Positions 1-9,414 of a DNA stretch of 64,000 nt are shown here, piece by piece. Every line of letters starts with the position of its first letter. Position 1 is the first letter of the stretch. The translations under genes were made by a program, and so were the position numbers. The notes beneath the pieces are model-generated. The model was not told the DNA's origin and searched no databases. It saw only the letters and a list, made by a program, of their open reading frames with translations. The stretch covers positions 673,501 to 737,500 of the forward strand of contig NC_007759.1 of the NCBI RefSeq assembly GCF_000013405.1. The letters are read 5' to 3'. This DNA comes from Syntrophus aciditrophicus SB (lineage in GTDB: Bacteria > Desulfobacterota > Syntrophia > Syntrophales > Syntrophaceae).

Positions 1-585
1 TCGGCATCGGTGGCCCTGCGCGTGCCGATTGAGGCCATTCGGCGGGGAGTGCGTGCAATGAATGCCGTTCCCGGACGTCTCGAGAAGGTCAGCGGCTCGA
101 CACAGCCGGATGTATTTGTTGATTACGCCCACACTGACGACGCCCTGCGCAGGGTTCTTCAGAGTCTTTCGCCTTTCAAGCGGGGAAGGATCATTACGGT
201 GTTTGGCTGCGGTGGCGATCGCGACCGGGGAAAGAGACCCCTTATGGGTAAGGTGGCGACAAATTACAGTGATCTGACAATTCTGACCTCTGATAATCCG
301 AGATCGGAAGATCCCTTGTCCATTATTCGGGATATTGAAGTGGGCATTAACAGCCAATCCATTCCTGAAGGCTCTTCGGAGGATCTGTCCCGGGGAATGA
401 CCGGCAGAGGATATGTGGTCATTCCGGACCGGAGGGAGGCCATCGGAGCGGCAATCCGGTCGGCACGTCCCTCCGATATTGTTCTCATTGCGGGAAAAGG
501 ACATGAAGACTATCAGATCATTGGAGAGAAGCGTCTTTTCTTTGATGACCGCGCAGTTGCAAAAGAATTCCTTCAGAATACATAA
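1..585 (+). CDS. murE: UDP-N-acetylmuramoyl-L-alanyl-D-glutamate ligase, 3' part
   Basis: The reading frame is open from base 1, so this is the C-terminal ~194 residues of MurE; the ATP-binding core lies outside the window. MurE adds the third amino acid of the peptidoglycan stem peptide in the cytoplasm. The segment holds the ligase C-terminal domain: VDYAHTDDALR, FGCGGDRDRGKRP and the substrate motif DNPRSEDP. In the family, DNPR marks enzymes that use meso-diaminopimelate rather than lysine, which fits a Gram-negative cell wall. GKGHEDYQ near the end is also typical. The stop at 583-585 is followed by 247 bases without a recognisable gene before murF, so this is the loosest junction at this end of the cluster. 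Confidence 0.95.
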   Translation, partial: SASVALRVPIEAIRRGVRAMNAVPGRLEKVSGSTQPDVFVDYAHTDDALRRVLQSLSPFKRGRIITVFGCGGDRDRGKRPLMGKVATNYSDLTILTSDNPRSEDPLSIIRDIEVGINSQSIPEGSSEDLSRGMTGRGYVVIPDRREAIGAAIRSARPSDIVLIAGKGHEDYQIIGEKRLFFDDRAVAKEFLQNT

Positions 586-832
586 AAAAAACAGGCTGAA
601 AGGGGCAAACCGATTTCCAGGTGATCGGCCTTATTCCAATTCCATATCACAGCGCATTCTTTGCCGGCTTTGCTATCGTTTCCGTGATGTTTTTCTGATG
701 TCCGCCAGTTCTTCTATTCTTGCCGTCTTGATATCATCGCTGATCTGGAATTAAAAGAATTGCCTGCTTGGGCATGTAAAGTCTTCAAAAAGCCAAAGAG
801 AAAAATCGTCGATCCGGGGCGGGGAGGTTTTT

Positions 833-2260
833 TTGGACCATAATTCAACACCACAATTTTCTGTTGACGAGCTGCTTGAGGCGGTGGGGGGAACGCTTTT
901 GCAGGGGAGCACGGATTCCATCATCCGTGGTGTATCAACCGATACCCGACAGCTTGTTGCAGGCAATCTCTATATTCCCCTGAAGGGAGCGAATTTTGAC
1001 GGGCATGATTTTCTGGATGTCGCTGTCAAGAAAGGTGCTGGTGGAGTGCTTGTGGATGTCCATCATGCCTTTATTCTGGAGACGGGTTCAAAAAAGACCG
1101 ACGGCTGCCTTAAGATTCTCGTGGACGATACTCTGAAGGCTCTGGGGGATCTGGCCCGTTTCTGGCGGAGAGCGGTTGGGCGGCCGGTGATAGCCATCAC
1201 CGGGAGTTCAGGCAAGACAACGACGAAAGAAATGACCGCCGCGATCCTTGAACAGACTTTTTCCGTGCTCAAAACGGAGGGAAATCTGAACAATCTGATC
1301 GGATTGCCGTTGACCCTGCTGCGTATGCATCGAGGGCACGATCTGGCCCTTGTGGAGTTGGGCACCAATGCCAGGGGTGAAATCAAACGGTTGACAGAAA
1401 TCGCGGAACCTGATATCGGGCTCGTTACCAATATCGGCCCGGCCCATCTGGAAGGACTGAAGACCCTGGAGATCATCAGGGAGGAAAAAGGGGATCTCTA
1501 CGGCACCATGCCAAAGTCCGGTCTGGCCGTATTTAATGCGGACGATGAGGCCATGGCCCCTTTGAGGCGGTCTTGGCAGGGTAAAATGTTGACATACGGG
1601 ATAACATCCCGGGCTGATATGACTGCATCTGATATTGCGAAGTGGGGTGAATCGGGGCAGTCTTTTACTTTGAATGCCGGCTCCGAGTCCACTGTGGTCC
1701 ACCTGTCTGCATTCGGCATGCATAACATTTACAATGCCCTGGCCGCGGCTGCGCTGTCCAGGGCTGCCGGTATCGGCATTAATGAAATTTCCCAAGGTCT
1801 CCGGAACTTCCATCCTGTAGCTGCTCGTTTTGAAGTCCACTTCCTGCCGAATGGCGCTTTTCTCGTTGACGATACCTATAATGCCAATCCGGCATCCGTT
1901 CGTGAAGCTCTGAAAACGATCCAGACTTTGAAGGGAAACCATCGCAGTGTGGTTGTTCTCGCCGATATGCTGGAGCTTGGCGACCAGGCGGAGCGGCTTC
2001 ATGAAACCGTTGGGAGCGAGGCCGCCGCAACTGATGTGGACCGCCTTTTTCTGAAAGGCTCCCTTTCCCGGTCGACGGCTGCCGGGGCGATCAAAGGCGG
2101 CATGACGGAAGAGCGGATTCTTTTTTTTGAAGACCCTGAAGAGATTCTCGATGACGTCCTCTCCTTCGTCGAAGCGGGGGACTGGATCCTTGTCAAAGGA
2201 TCGCGGCTGATGAAAATGGAAGAAATCGTCAAGAAAATTCTTGATCGGACTCCGGCATAA
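833..2260 (+). CDS. murF: UDP-N-acetylmuramoyl-tripeptide--D-alanyl-D-alanine ligase
   Basis: MurF adds D-Ala-D-Ala to the UDP-MurNAc tripeptide, the last cytoplasmic step of the precursor. About 475 residues, usual for the family. It has the Mur ligase layout: an N-terminal UDP-substrate domain, then the ATP loop GSSGKTTTKE near residues 123-132, then NLNNLIGLPLTLL and the C-terminal VDDTYNANPASV. The start is a TTG at 833 with GGGGAGG about seven bases upstream; no ATG sits in a better place. It lies between murE and mraY, the canonical order, and stops 15 bases before mraY. Confidence 0.95.
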   Translation: MDHNSTPQFSVDELLEAVGGTLLQGSTDSIIRGVSTDTRQLVAGNLYIPLKGANFDGHDFLDVAVKKGAGGVLVDVHHAFILETGSKKTDGCLKILVDDTLKALGDLARFWRRAVGRPVIAITGSSGKTTTKEMTAAILEQTFSVLKTEGNLNNLIGLPLTLLRMHRGHDLALVELGTNARGEIKRLTEIAEPDIGLVTNIGPAHLEGLKTLEIIREEKGDLYGTMPKSGLAVFNADDEAMAPLRRSWQGKMLTYGITSRADMTASDIAKWGESGQSFTLNAGSESTVVHLSAFGMHNIYNALAAAALSRAAGIGINEISQGLRNFHPVAARFEVHFLPNGAFLVDDTYNANPASVREALKTIQTLKGNHRSVVVLADMLELGDQAERLHETVGSEAAATDVDRLFLKGSLSRSTAAGAIKGGMTEERILFFEDPEEILDDVLSFVEAGDWILVKGSRLMKMEEIVKKILDRTPA

Positions 2261-2275
2261 ACGGATTGAAACAGA

Positions 2276-3355
2276 ATGCTTTATCACCTTCTCTATCCAC
2301 TGCATACAACCTATTCCTATTTTAATGTCTTCCGCTACATCACGTTCCGGACGATATATGCAGCCATTACCGCCCTGATCATCTGTTTCCTGCTGGGCCC
2401 CTGGCTGATCCGGAAGCTTCGGGAATTGAAGATGGGACAGGTCATCCGGGATGACGGCCCTGAAGCGCATCTTTCCAAACAGGGGACGCCGACGATGGGG
2501 GGGGTCCTGATTATTTTCGCCGTCGTCGTTTCGACATTGCTTTGGGCCAATCTCACGATCGATTATGTCTGGCTTGTGCTGATGGTAACTCTGGGATACG
2601 GACTGATCGGCTTTGCCGACGATTACCGTAAGCTGACGCGTCAGAGTTCCCGGGGAGTCTCCGGAAAGGTTCGGCTGGCCTGTGAAGTGTGCATCGCTCT
2701 TCTCGTCAGCGTTGTCCTTTACGCAAAGCCGGGGTTCAATTCCACCATCGCCATTCCTTTTTTCAAGACCGTGCTTCCGGATCTGGGGTGGGGATACATT
2801 TTTCTTTCCACGTTCATCATCGTCGGGGCCGCGAATGCCGTGAATTTAACGGACGGACTGGATGGTCTGGCCATCGGACCGGCCATTACCTGCTTCATGA
2901 CTTATCTGCTCTTTGCCTATTTCGCGGGCAATTTCAAGATTGCCTCCTACCTGCAGATTCCCGGTGTGGCCGGCGTCGGAGAATTGAGCATTTTCTGCGG
3001 TGCAATCGTGGGCGCGGGTATCGGTTTCCTCTGGTACAATACCTATCCGGCCCAGGTTTTCATGGGAGATACCGGGTCCCTCTCTCTCGGCGGCGCCCTT
3101 GGCTGTCTGGCCATTGTGACCAAGCAGGAGATTCTGCTGGCCATCGTAGGGGGGATTTTCGTGCTGGAAACCTTCTCGGTTATCTTTCAGGTCGGGTGGT
3201 TCAAGCTTTCCCACGGGAAGCGCATCTTCCGTATGGCTCCGATCCATCATCATTTTGAATTGAAGGGATGGGCGGAGCCGAAGGTGATTGTCCGCTTCTG
3301 GATCATTTCCATCCTGCTGGCCCTGCTGGCCATCAGTACACTAAAACTTCGATAG
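2276..3355 (+). CDS. mraY: Phospho-N-acetylmuramoyl-pentapeptide transferase
   Basis: MraY is the integral membrane enzyme that moves phospho-MurNAc-pentapeptide from UDP to undecaprenyl phosphate, forming lipid I. It has 359 residues and about ten hydrophobic segments. Family landmarks are present: the FADDYRKL double aspartate, [13 protein letters not shown], the cytoplasmic loop with FMGDTGSL, and the histidine motif [11 protein letters not shown]. It follows murF by 15 bases and murD starts about ten bases after its stop, so all three are very likely on one transcript. Confidence 0.96.
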   Translation: MLYHLLYPLHTTYSYFNVFRYITFRTIYAAITALIICFLLGPWLIRKLRELKMGQVIRDDGPEAHLSKQGTPTMGGVLIIFAVVVSTLLWANLTIDYVWLVLMVTLGYGLIGFADDYRKLTRQSSRGVSGKVRLACEVCIALLVSVVLYAKPGFNSTIAIPFFKTVLPDLGWGYIFLSTFIIVGAANAVNLTDGLDGLAIGPAITCFMTYLLFAYFAGNFKIASYLQIPGVAGVGELSIFCGAIVGAGIGFLWYNTYPAQVFMGDTGSLSLGGALGCLAIVTKQEILLAIVGGIFVLETFSVIFQVGWFKLSHGKRIFRMAPIHHHFELKGWAEPKVIVRFWIISILLALLAISTLKLR

Positions 3356-3365
3356 GATGTTCTTC

Positions 3366-4718
3366 ATGGATATATCAGGACAGAGAATGCTGGTAATCGG
3401 CTGGGGAAAAACGGGTGTCGCCTCCGCGCGGTTTCTGATTTCTCGTGGCGCCCGGGTCGTCGTGGCGGATGAAAAAAATCTTTCCCTGGAAAATGACGTA
3501 CTGTCCAAACTTGGCGAAGATCATGGTCAAAGCGTGGAACTGGCGGATTATGGAATATCGGCGCTGGCCCAGGTCGATGCCGTTGTGCCTTCGCCGGGCG
3601 TGCCGCCGTTTCATCCCGTTCTGAAGGAAGCCGTCAAGAGATGTATCCCCGTTATCAGCGAACTCGAACTGGCCTGCCGTTATCTCCAGACGCCCATGAT
3701 CGCCATTACCGGAACGAATGGAAAGACGACCACGACGAGCCTTATCGGAGAAATACTGAGCGGAAGCGGCAGAAAGGTCTTCGTGGGTGGAAATATCGGG
3801 ACGCCGCTGGTGGAGTACGTGACCGGGCCGCAGACAGCCGACTGCGCGGTCGTCGAGATCAGCAGCTTCCAGCTCCAATGGGTGGATCAGTTTCACGCCT
3901 TTGTGTCCATTCTACTGAATACGACCTGCGATCATGTAAATTATCACGGTTCGTTCGAGGCATACCGGGCCGTCAAGGAAAGAATTTTCAACAATCAGGG
4001 AAAACAGGATGTGGCCATCCTGAATGCCGACGAACCGGATTCGGCTGTGCTGGCAGAATCTCTGTCATCACCGGTCTTTTTTTTCAGCACCACAAAGATG
4101 GTTGAACGCGGTCTCTATCAGGAAAAGGATCGATTGATCTGTCTCGACGGAGAGGGAAAGCAGGAGTTCTATCCTTTGAGTATGATCCGTTTGCCGGGGG
4201 CTCACAACGTCGAGAATGTCATGGCTGCCATTTTAGCCTCCCGGGCCTGCGGCTGCAGTCCGGAAAACGTGATCAATGCGATATCCGGCTTTTCAGGTAT
4301 CGCCCACCGCATTGAATTTACAAGGGAGATTGGCGGTGTGAAGTTTTACGACGATTCCAAGGGAACCAACGTCGGGGCCGTCAAACGGGCCATAGAAACC
4401 TTTTCGGACCCGATCATTCTCCTGATGGGCGGAAGGGACAAGGATGGAGATTTTGAAACGCTGAGCGCCCTTTTACAGGACCGGGTCAAGGCTCTGGTGA
4501 TTTTCGGCGAAGCGAGAGAACGGATTCAGGAGCGGATCGGCGGGATCGTTCCTACCGTTTTAACGCCCTCCCTGAAGGAGGCCATTGCAGCCGCCCGTCG
4601 GCAGGCTTGTGCCGGGGATGTCGTCCTGTTGTCTCCCGGGTGTGCCAGTTTTGATGAGTTTGCAGATTATAAGGCAAGAGGGAGATTCTTTAAGGAAGAA
4701 GTGAGGGCTTTTGCATGA
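3366..4718 (+). CDS. murD: UDP-N-acetylmuramoylalanine--D-glutamate ligase
   Basis: MurD adds D-glutamate to UDP-MurNAc-L-Ala in the cytoplasm. The N-terminal Rossmann-like part (VIGWGKTGVASARFL) is followed by the Mur ligase ATP loop GTNGKTTTTSLIGE near residue 110, then NILLNTTCDHVNYH and the C-terminal FYDDSKGTN and LLMGGRDKDGD. I chose ATG 3366 because AGGA sits about eight bases upstream, inside the end of mraY; an in-frame ATG at 3357 would add three residues but has no properly spaced ribosome site. The stop overlaps the ftsW start by four bases (ATGA). Confidence 0.95.
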   Translation: MDISGQRMLVIGWGKTGVASARFLISRGARVVVADEKNLSLENDVLSKLGEDHGQSVELADYGISALAQVDAVVPSPGVPPFHPVLKEAVKRCIPVISELELACRYLQTPMIAITGTNGKTTTTSLIGEILSGSGRKVFVGGNIGTPLVEYVTGPQTADCAVVEISSFQLQWVDQFHAFVSILLNTTCDHVNYHGSFEAYRAVKERIFNNQGKQDVAILNADEPDSAVLAESLSSPVFFFSTTKMVERGLYQEKDRLICLDGEGKQEFYPLSMIRLPGAHNVENVMAAILASRACGCSPENVINAISGFSGIAHRIEFTREIGGVKFYDDSKGTNVGAVKRAIETFSDPIILLMGGRDKDGDFETLSALLQDRVKALVIFGEARERIQERIGGIVPTVLTPSLKEAIAAARRQACAGDVVLLSPGCASFDEFADYKARGRFFKEEVRAFA

Positions 4719-5887
4719 TCGGCTTTCTGAAAAGATTTTCGCTGCCGGAACTGCCATTTCGCAATCTCCCGGAGGGCGATAAACGACCGGATCTTGTTCT
4801 CCTGCTCGTGGTCCTGATTCTGGTGAGCATCGGAACCGTCATGATCTACAGTTCAAGCTCCATCATGGCAGCGGCCAGTAAAGCCAGTCATCATGATGGC
4901 TGGTATTTTCTCAAAAAGCAGATCGTTTTTGTCATTCTGGGATTCGGGATGATGATCCTGATGTCCCGGATTCCTTATTCCTATCTGAGGCAGGTAGCCT
5001 ATCCAAGCATTCTGGTCTGTATCGTCCTTCTTTCACTTGTTCTTGTTCCTCATTTGGGGGTTCGTGCCGGAGGGGCAACGAGGTGGCTCCGGATGGGTTT
5101 TTTTTCATTCCAGGTTTCAGAGCTGGCGAAAATCTGTATGATTCTCTTTATGGCTCAGTTCATGACCCGCAAGATCGAATACCGGAAGAATTTTCAGCGC
5201 GGGGTGGCCGTGCCGCTGGCTGTAACGGGGGTCGTTCTCTCTCTGATCATTCTGGAACCGGACTTCGGCACCTGCGCCATTATTTCGGTCATCATGCTGT
5301 TGATGCTCTATATGGCCGGCGCAAGGGTGGTTCATCTGGGCGCTTTAATGGCGGCACTCATCCCCGTAGGGATCTGGTTCCTGATCCATGAAAGGTACCG
5401 CGTGGACAGGTTGACAGCCTTTCTCGATCCATGGAAGGATCCCCAGAAGACCGGGTTTCAGATTATCCAGTCACTCATTTCCTTCGGTTCCGGCGGAGCT
5501 TTCGGCGTCGGCGTCGGTGACAGTATGCAGAAGCTCTTCTATCTGCCTGAACCTCATACAGATTTCATCCTGTCCATTATTGCCGAAGAAGCGGGCTTTG
5601 TCGGGGTGGTGGTGGTCATTGCCTTGTTCGTGATTTTGATCGTACGGGGGTTCTTTATCGCTTTCAGGGCTCCGGATCTTTTCGGAACGCTCGTTGCCGC
5701 CGGCCTGACCATGATTATCGCCCTCGAAGCCGTCATAAATATCGCAGGGGTGATGGGGCTGATTCCCCTGAAAGGTCTGGCGCTGCCCTTTCTCAGTTAC
5801 GGCGGGACGTCGCTGCTGATGAGCCTGACGGCTGTGGGCATCCTTCTGAACATCTCCACTTATACGGAAATAAAGGAAGAGTCCTGA
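4715..5887 (+). CDS. ftsW: Septal peptidoglycan glycosyltransferase FtsW (SEDS family)
   Basis: FtsW is the SEDS-family glycan polymerase of the division septum, working with a class B penicillin-binding protein. It has 390 residues with about ten membrane segments after a cytoplasmic N-terminus of ~25 residues. Diagnostic parts are the loop with HERYRVDRLTAFLDPW, then GFQIIQSLISFGSGG and LPEPHTDFILSIIAEE, and the C-terminal LPFLSYGGTSLL. Position between murD and murG separates it from the related elongation protein RodA. Four-base overlap with murD and a one-base stop/start overlap with murG imply translational coupling. Confidence 0.94.
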   Translation: MIGFLKRFSLPELPFRNLPEGDKRPDLVLLLVVLILVSIGTVMIYSSSSIMAAASKASHHDGWYFLKKQIVFVILGFGMMILMSRIPYSYLRQVAYPSILVCIVLLSLVLVPHLGVRAGGATRWLRMGFFSFQVSELAKICMILFMAQFMTRKIEYRKNFQRGVAVPLAVTGVVLSLIILEPDFGTCAIISVIMLLMLYMAGARVVHLGALMAALIPVGIWFLIHERYRVDRLTAFLDPWKDPQKTGFQIIQSLISFGSGGAFGVGVGDSMQKLFYLPEPHTDFILSIIAEEAGFVGVVVVIALFVILIVRGFFIAFRAPDLFGTLVAAGLTMIIALEAVINIAGVMGLIPLKGLALPFLSYGGTSLLMSLTAVGILLNISTYTEIKEES

Positions 5888-6972
5888 TGACTGTTCGAGT
5901 GATCATTGCCGGTGGAGGGACCGGCGGGCATCTGTTTCCCGGTGTGGCAATTGCCGAGGAGTTGCTACGACGAGACAGGGAGAACAGAGTTCTTTTTGTC
6001 GGAACGAAGCGGGGGATTGAAAAAAAAGTGCTGAAGGACCTTGGTTTCCGCCTGAAACTGCTGAATGTGGAAGGCATCAAAGGGCGTGGAGTGATGCGGT
6101 CCAGTCTGGCCCTTTTAAAACTTCCGGGAAGCCTGATGCAGTCGATGAAAATAATTCGTGATTTCCGACCGGATGTCGTTATCGGCGTCGGAGGCTATGC
6201 TTCGGGTCCAGCCGTCATGGCAGCCCATCTGATGGGAATCAAGACCGCTATTGCTGAACAGAATTCCATCCCGGGACTTACCAATCGCATTCTGGGCCGG
6301 TTTGTTGATCGTGTTTTCCTCAGCTTTTCCGACGGGGGGAAATGGTTCTCCGCTAAAAAAGCTGCAGTTTCAGGAAATCCGATCCGGGCCGCCTTCTTCA
6401 ATGGGAAACCGGTTCTTGAAAAGACCGGGGATCAATTTTCCCTGCTGGTTTTCGGAGGAAGTCAGGGAGCTCATGCAATCAATTCGGCGTTTCAGGATGC
6501 CCTTCCTTTTCTGCAGCTTTTGAAGGGGTGTCTCCGTATTGTTCATCAAACCGGGGAACGGGATTGTGAAAGCATGGCTGCCGCGTATAGCGCACAGGGG
6601 TTTTCCGCCCGTGTTGTTCCCTTCATTCGAGATATGGCAGCGGCATACGAGGCTGCCGATCTCCTCATCTGCCGGGCGGGAGCCACCTCAATTGCCGAGA
6701 TCACCGCCATCGGCAAGGCGGCGATCCTCATCCCCTTTCCCTATGCGATTGGGGATCACCAGACGGAAAACGCCAAAGTTCTCCTCAAGGCCGGGGCGGC
6801 CGTAATGATCCCGGAAAAGGATCTTACCGGGAAAAAACTCGCGGATGAGATTCAGAATTTTTATTCTCATCCCTCCCTGCTTAAGGATATGGAAGCAAAA
6901 GCAGCCAGTCTGGGAAACATTTATGCAGCTTCGGATATTGTCGATTCCTGTATGGCCATGATCAGGCTGTAG
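5887..6972 (+). CDS. murG: Lipid II synthase (UDP-GlcNAc:undecaprenyl-PP-MurNAc-pentapeptide transferase)
   Basis: MurG adds GlcNAc to lipid I at the inner face of the membrane, giving lipid II. It is a GT-B fold glycosyltransferase of 361 residues. The glycine-rich GGGTGGHLFPGVAIAEE at residues 10-26, GVGGYASGP, AEQNSIPGLTNR, FGGSQGA and the donor-site region CRAGATSIAEITAIGKAA are all clear. It starts inside the ftsW stop codon. After its stop comes an 80-100 base AT-rich gap, the first real break in the tightly packed run from murF, so murC may have an additional promoter. Confidence 0.96.
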   Translation: MTVRVIIAGGGTGGHLFPGVAIAEELLRRDRENRVLFVGTKRGIEKKVLKDLGFRLKLLNVEGIKGRGVMRSSLALLKLPGSLMQSMKIIRDFRPDVVIGVGGYASGPAVMAAHLMGIKTAIAEQNSIPGLTNRILGRFVDRVFLSFSDGGKWFSAKKAAVSGNPIRAAFFNGKPVLEKTGDQFSLLVFGGSQGAHAINSAFQDALPFLQLLKGCLRIVHQTGERDCESMAAAYSAQGFSARVVPFIRDMAAAYEAADLLICRAGATSIAEITAIGKAAILIPFPYAIGDHQTENAKVLLKAGAAVMIPEKDLTGKKLADEIQNFYSHPSLLKDMEAKAASLGNIYAASDIVDSCMAMIRL

Positions 6973-7037
6973 AAAACTATTTTGTATAGACATGATACAA
7001 TATATAGTGTATGTATCTGCAATTTATACCACATAAA

Positions 7038-7055
7038 GTGTGATATGTTTCACAC
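7038..7055. promoter_or_regulatory. Perfect CRP/FNR-family type palindrome upstream of murC
   Basis: GTGTGA, six bases, then TCACAC: a perfect inverted repeat that contains the TGTGA-N6-TCACA core used by CRP-type regulators. It sits in the AT-rich murG-murC gap (6973-7070), 16 bases before the TTG I prefer for murC. Possible promoter parts lie upstream (TTGTAT at 6982, TATAGT at 7003, spacer 15), but these are weak. If those elements are real, a site placed downstream of them would fit repression better than activation. Confidence 0.45.
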
Positions 7056-7070
7056 ATGAGGGGAATGCCA

Positions 7071-8498
7071 TTGAACTCCATGAAGCTTTTCAGAATAACA
7101 GACGTCATGCGCAGAAAGGTGCGCCATATTCATTTTGTCGGCATAGGCGGCATCGGTATGAGCGGGATTGCCGAGGTGCTTCTTAATCTGGGGTATACGG
7201 TCAGCGGGTCGGACCTGAGAACTTCGGATACCACCGAGCATCTGTCATCCCTGGGAGCCACGGTATTTCAGGGGCACAAGGCTTCCAACCTGACCGATGT
7301 CGACGTGGTGGTCACCTCAACGGCCGTGAGGAAGGATAATCCCGAAGTCCTGGAGGCGCACAGACGCTCTGTTCCCGTCATTCCCCGCGCGGAAATGCTG
7401 GCGGAACTGCTGAAAATGAAGGTATCCATTGCCGTATCGGGAAGTCACGGCAAGACCACGACAACTTCCATGATTGCAACGGTTATGGCCAGCGGCGGGC
7501 TGGATCCTACCATGGTCATCGGGGGCAAGCTGGGCAGTATCGGGAGCAACGCCCGGATGGGGCATGGGGAGTTTATCGTGGCCGAGGCAGACGAAAGCGA
7601 TGGCTCTTTTCTTAAGCTTTCGCCATCCCTGGCCGTCATTACCAACATCGACCGGGAACATCTGGATTTTTACCGGGGCATTGAAGACATAAAGGACGCT
7701 TTTCTGCAGTTTGCCAACATCGTTCCTTTTTATGGCTCCGCCGTCCTTTGTCTCGATGATCCTCACATCAAAACGATTCTTTCGGATATCAAGCGAAAAA
7801 CAATCACTTACGGGATGGAGCCGGCGGCGGACTATCGGGCGCAAGAGCTCCGTTTTAATGGAGCCGTTACGGAGTATGAACTCTATTATCGAACGGAATG
7901 TCTGGGATCCGTGACTCTTTCTGTTCCGGGGATGTTTAATGTATACAATTCCCTGGCGACTGTCGCTGTTGCGCGGGAACTGGACATGACTTTCCCTGAC
8001 ATACAGCAGGGTTTGAAAAGCTATGTTGGTGTGGGGCGTCGATTGGAAGTCAAGGGAAAAATCGCCGGGGTCACAGTGGTGGATGACTATGGCCATCATC
8101 CCACGGAAATCAGCGCGACGCTGGCGGCAGCTCGACAGGTCTGGAAAAATCGGATGATCGTGGTATTTCAGCCGCACCGTTATACGCGGACCCAGGCCCT
8201 TTTCCGGGAATTTCTCGGAGCCTTTACCGAAGCGGATCTTCTGATTGTGACAGACATTTACCCTGCCAGTGAGGATCCCATTGAAGGTGTCACGGCGGAG
8301 GCGCTTTGCGACGGCATCCGCTCCCTCACGCGCCGGGAGGTTCGCTATATTCCGAATTTCAGCGACATCACCGACTATTTGATGACCGTGGTGCAGCCGG
8401 GAGATACAGTGATCACACAGGGGGCGGGAAGTGTCAATTCGGTGGGCGTTTCTCTCTTGAGCCGACTGAAGGAGGTTGAGGATTCCCGTGCTGCATGA
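7071..8498 (+). CDS. murC: UDP-N-acetylmuramate--L-alanine ligase
   Basis: MurC adds L-alanine to UDP-MurNAc, the first step of the stem peptide. The N-terminal HIHFVGIGGIGMSGIAE, ATP loop GSHGKTTTTSMIA, ADESDGSFL, and C-terminal VDDYGHHPTEI and FQPHRYTRT are all family motifs; the length is near 475 residues. The start is ambiguous. ATG 7056 opens the frame but has no ribosome site. TTG 7071 has GAGGGGA six bases upstream. ATG 7080 is also possible. I prefer 7071. It overlaps murB by 11 bases. Confidence 0.93.
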   Translation: MNSMKLFRITDVMRRKVRHIHFVGIGGIGMSGIAEVLLNLGYTVSGSDLRTSDTTEHLSSLGATVFQGHKASNLTDVDVVVTSTAVRKDNPEVLEAHRRSVPVIPRAEMLAELLKMKVSIAVSGSHGKTTTTSMIATVMASGGLDPTMVIGGKLGSIGSNARMGHGEFIVAEADESDGSFLKLSPSLAVITNIDREHLDFYRGIEDIKDAFLQFANIVPFYGSAVLCLDDPHIKTILSDIKRKTITYGMEPAADYRAQELRFNGAVTEYELYYRTECLGSVTLSVPGMFNVYNSLATVAVARELDMTFPDIQQGLKSYVGVGRRLEVKGKIAGVTVVDDYGHHPTEISATLAAARQVWKNRMIVVFQPHRYTRTQALFREFLGAFTEADLLIVTDIYPASEDPIEGVTAEALCDGIRSLTRREVRYIPNFSDITDYLMTVVQPGDTVITQGAGSVNSVGVSLLSRLKEVEDSRAA

Positions 8499-9414
8499 TT
8501 TTTTTATCAAAGAACAATTGAAGTCCTGTGTTTCGGGGGCTGTGCTTTTCGATGAACCTCTGGATCGTTATACCTCCATGGGTGTGGGCGGTCCGGCCGA
8601 TGCACTGGTGGTTCCGCAGAGTATGGAGGAACTGGTGCAGCTGGTTCGTTTTCTGCGGAAAGAGAACATCCCCTTCCTGACTCTGGGAAACGGAACCAAT
8701 CTGATTGTCAGAGACGGAGGCTGCCGGGGAGTGGTTGTCGCTCTGCGGGGGCTGCAAAAACTGTCCTGGGCTTCAGACCCGGAAGGAAAGATCCGGGTGC
8801 AGGCGGAAGCGGGTGTCCCTCTGGCTTCGATCGTTCAGCTCTGCATCAAAGAATCTCTGGCTGGTCTGGAATTCTGCACTGGCATCCCCGGCAGTGTAGG
8901 CGGGGCGGTTCGGATGAACGCCGGAGCATTCGGGAGAGAAATGAAAGACGTGGTAACAGCGATTACCGTGCTGAATGAGCATTTGGAGTTGGAGACGCTT
9001 TCCCGCCGGGAGCTTTCCTTTGAATACCGTCGTTTGAATCTTTCCGATGAAGCGGTGATTGTCTGTGCCGAGTTTGCTCTGTGTCCAGGAGAGCGGGAAT
9101 CGATATCCGCTGAAATCAGTGAAATTCTGGCCTTGCGGAAAAGTAAGCATCCTCTTAACTTTCGAAACGCGGGCTCCATCTTTAAAAATCCTCGCAATCT
9201 GCCCGCGGGTCAGTTGATCGAGGAAACCGGCCTCAAGGGGACCCGTCGAGGGGATGCCATGATTTCAGAGAAGCATGGCAATTTCATCGTCAATCTGGGG
9301 CATGCCCGGGCCGCGGATGTGGTTGATCTGATTGAGGAGATTAAAGGTCGGGTTGAGAATTGCCGGGCCATACAACTGGAAGCTGAGGTTCATATTGTCG
9401 GAGAAGATGGATGA
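8488..9414 (+). CDS. murB: UDP-N-acetylenolpyruvoylglucosamine reductase
   Basis: MurB is the FAD enzyme that reduces UDP-GlcNAc-enolpyruvate to UDP-MurNAc with NADPH. FAD-binding parts include TSMGVGGPADALV, LGNGTNLIVRDGG and TGIPGSVGGAVRMNAGAFG; the later GSIFKNP carries the serine expected for proton donation. About 308 residues. GTG 8488 is preferred, with GAGGA five to six bases upstream inside murC; the in-frame TTG at 8476 directly abuts GGAGG and is too close. The stop overlaps the ftsQ start. No ddl gene lies between murB and ftsQ, unlike in many proteobacteria. Confidence 0.94.
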   Translation: MLHDFFIKEQLKSCVSGAVLFDEPLDRYTSMGVGGPADALVVPQSMEELVQLVRFLRKENIPFLTLGNGTNLIVRDGGCRGVVVALRGLQKLSWASDPEGKIRVQAEAGVPLASIVQLCIKESLAGLEFCTGIPGSVGGAVRMNAGAFGREMKDVVTAITVLNEHLELETLSRRELSFEYRRLNLSDEAVIVCAEFALCPGERESISAEISEILALRKSKHPLNFRNAGSIFKNPRNLPAGQLIEETGLKGTRRGDAMISEKHGNFIVNLGHARAADVVDLIEEIKGRVENCRAIQLEAEVHIVGEDG

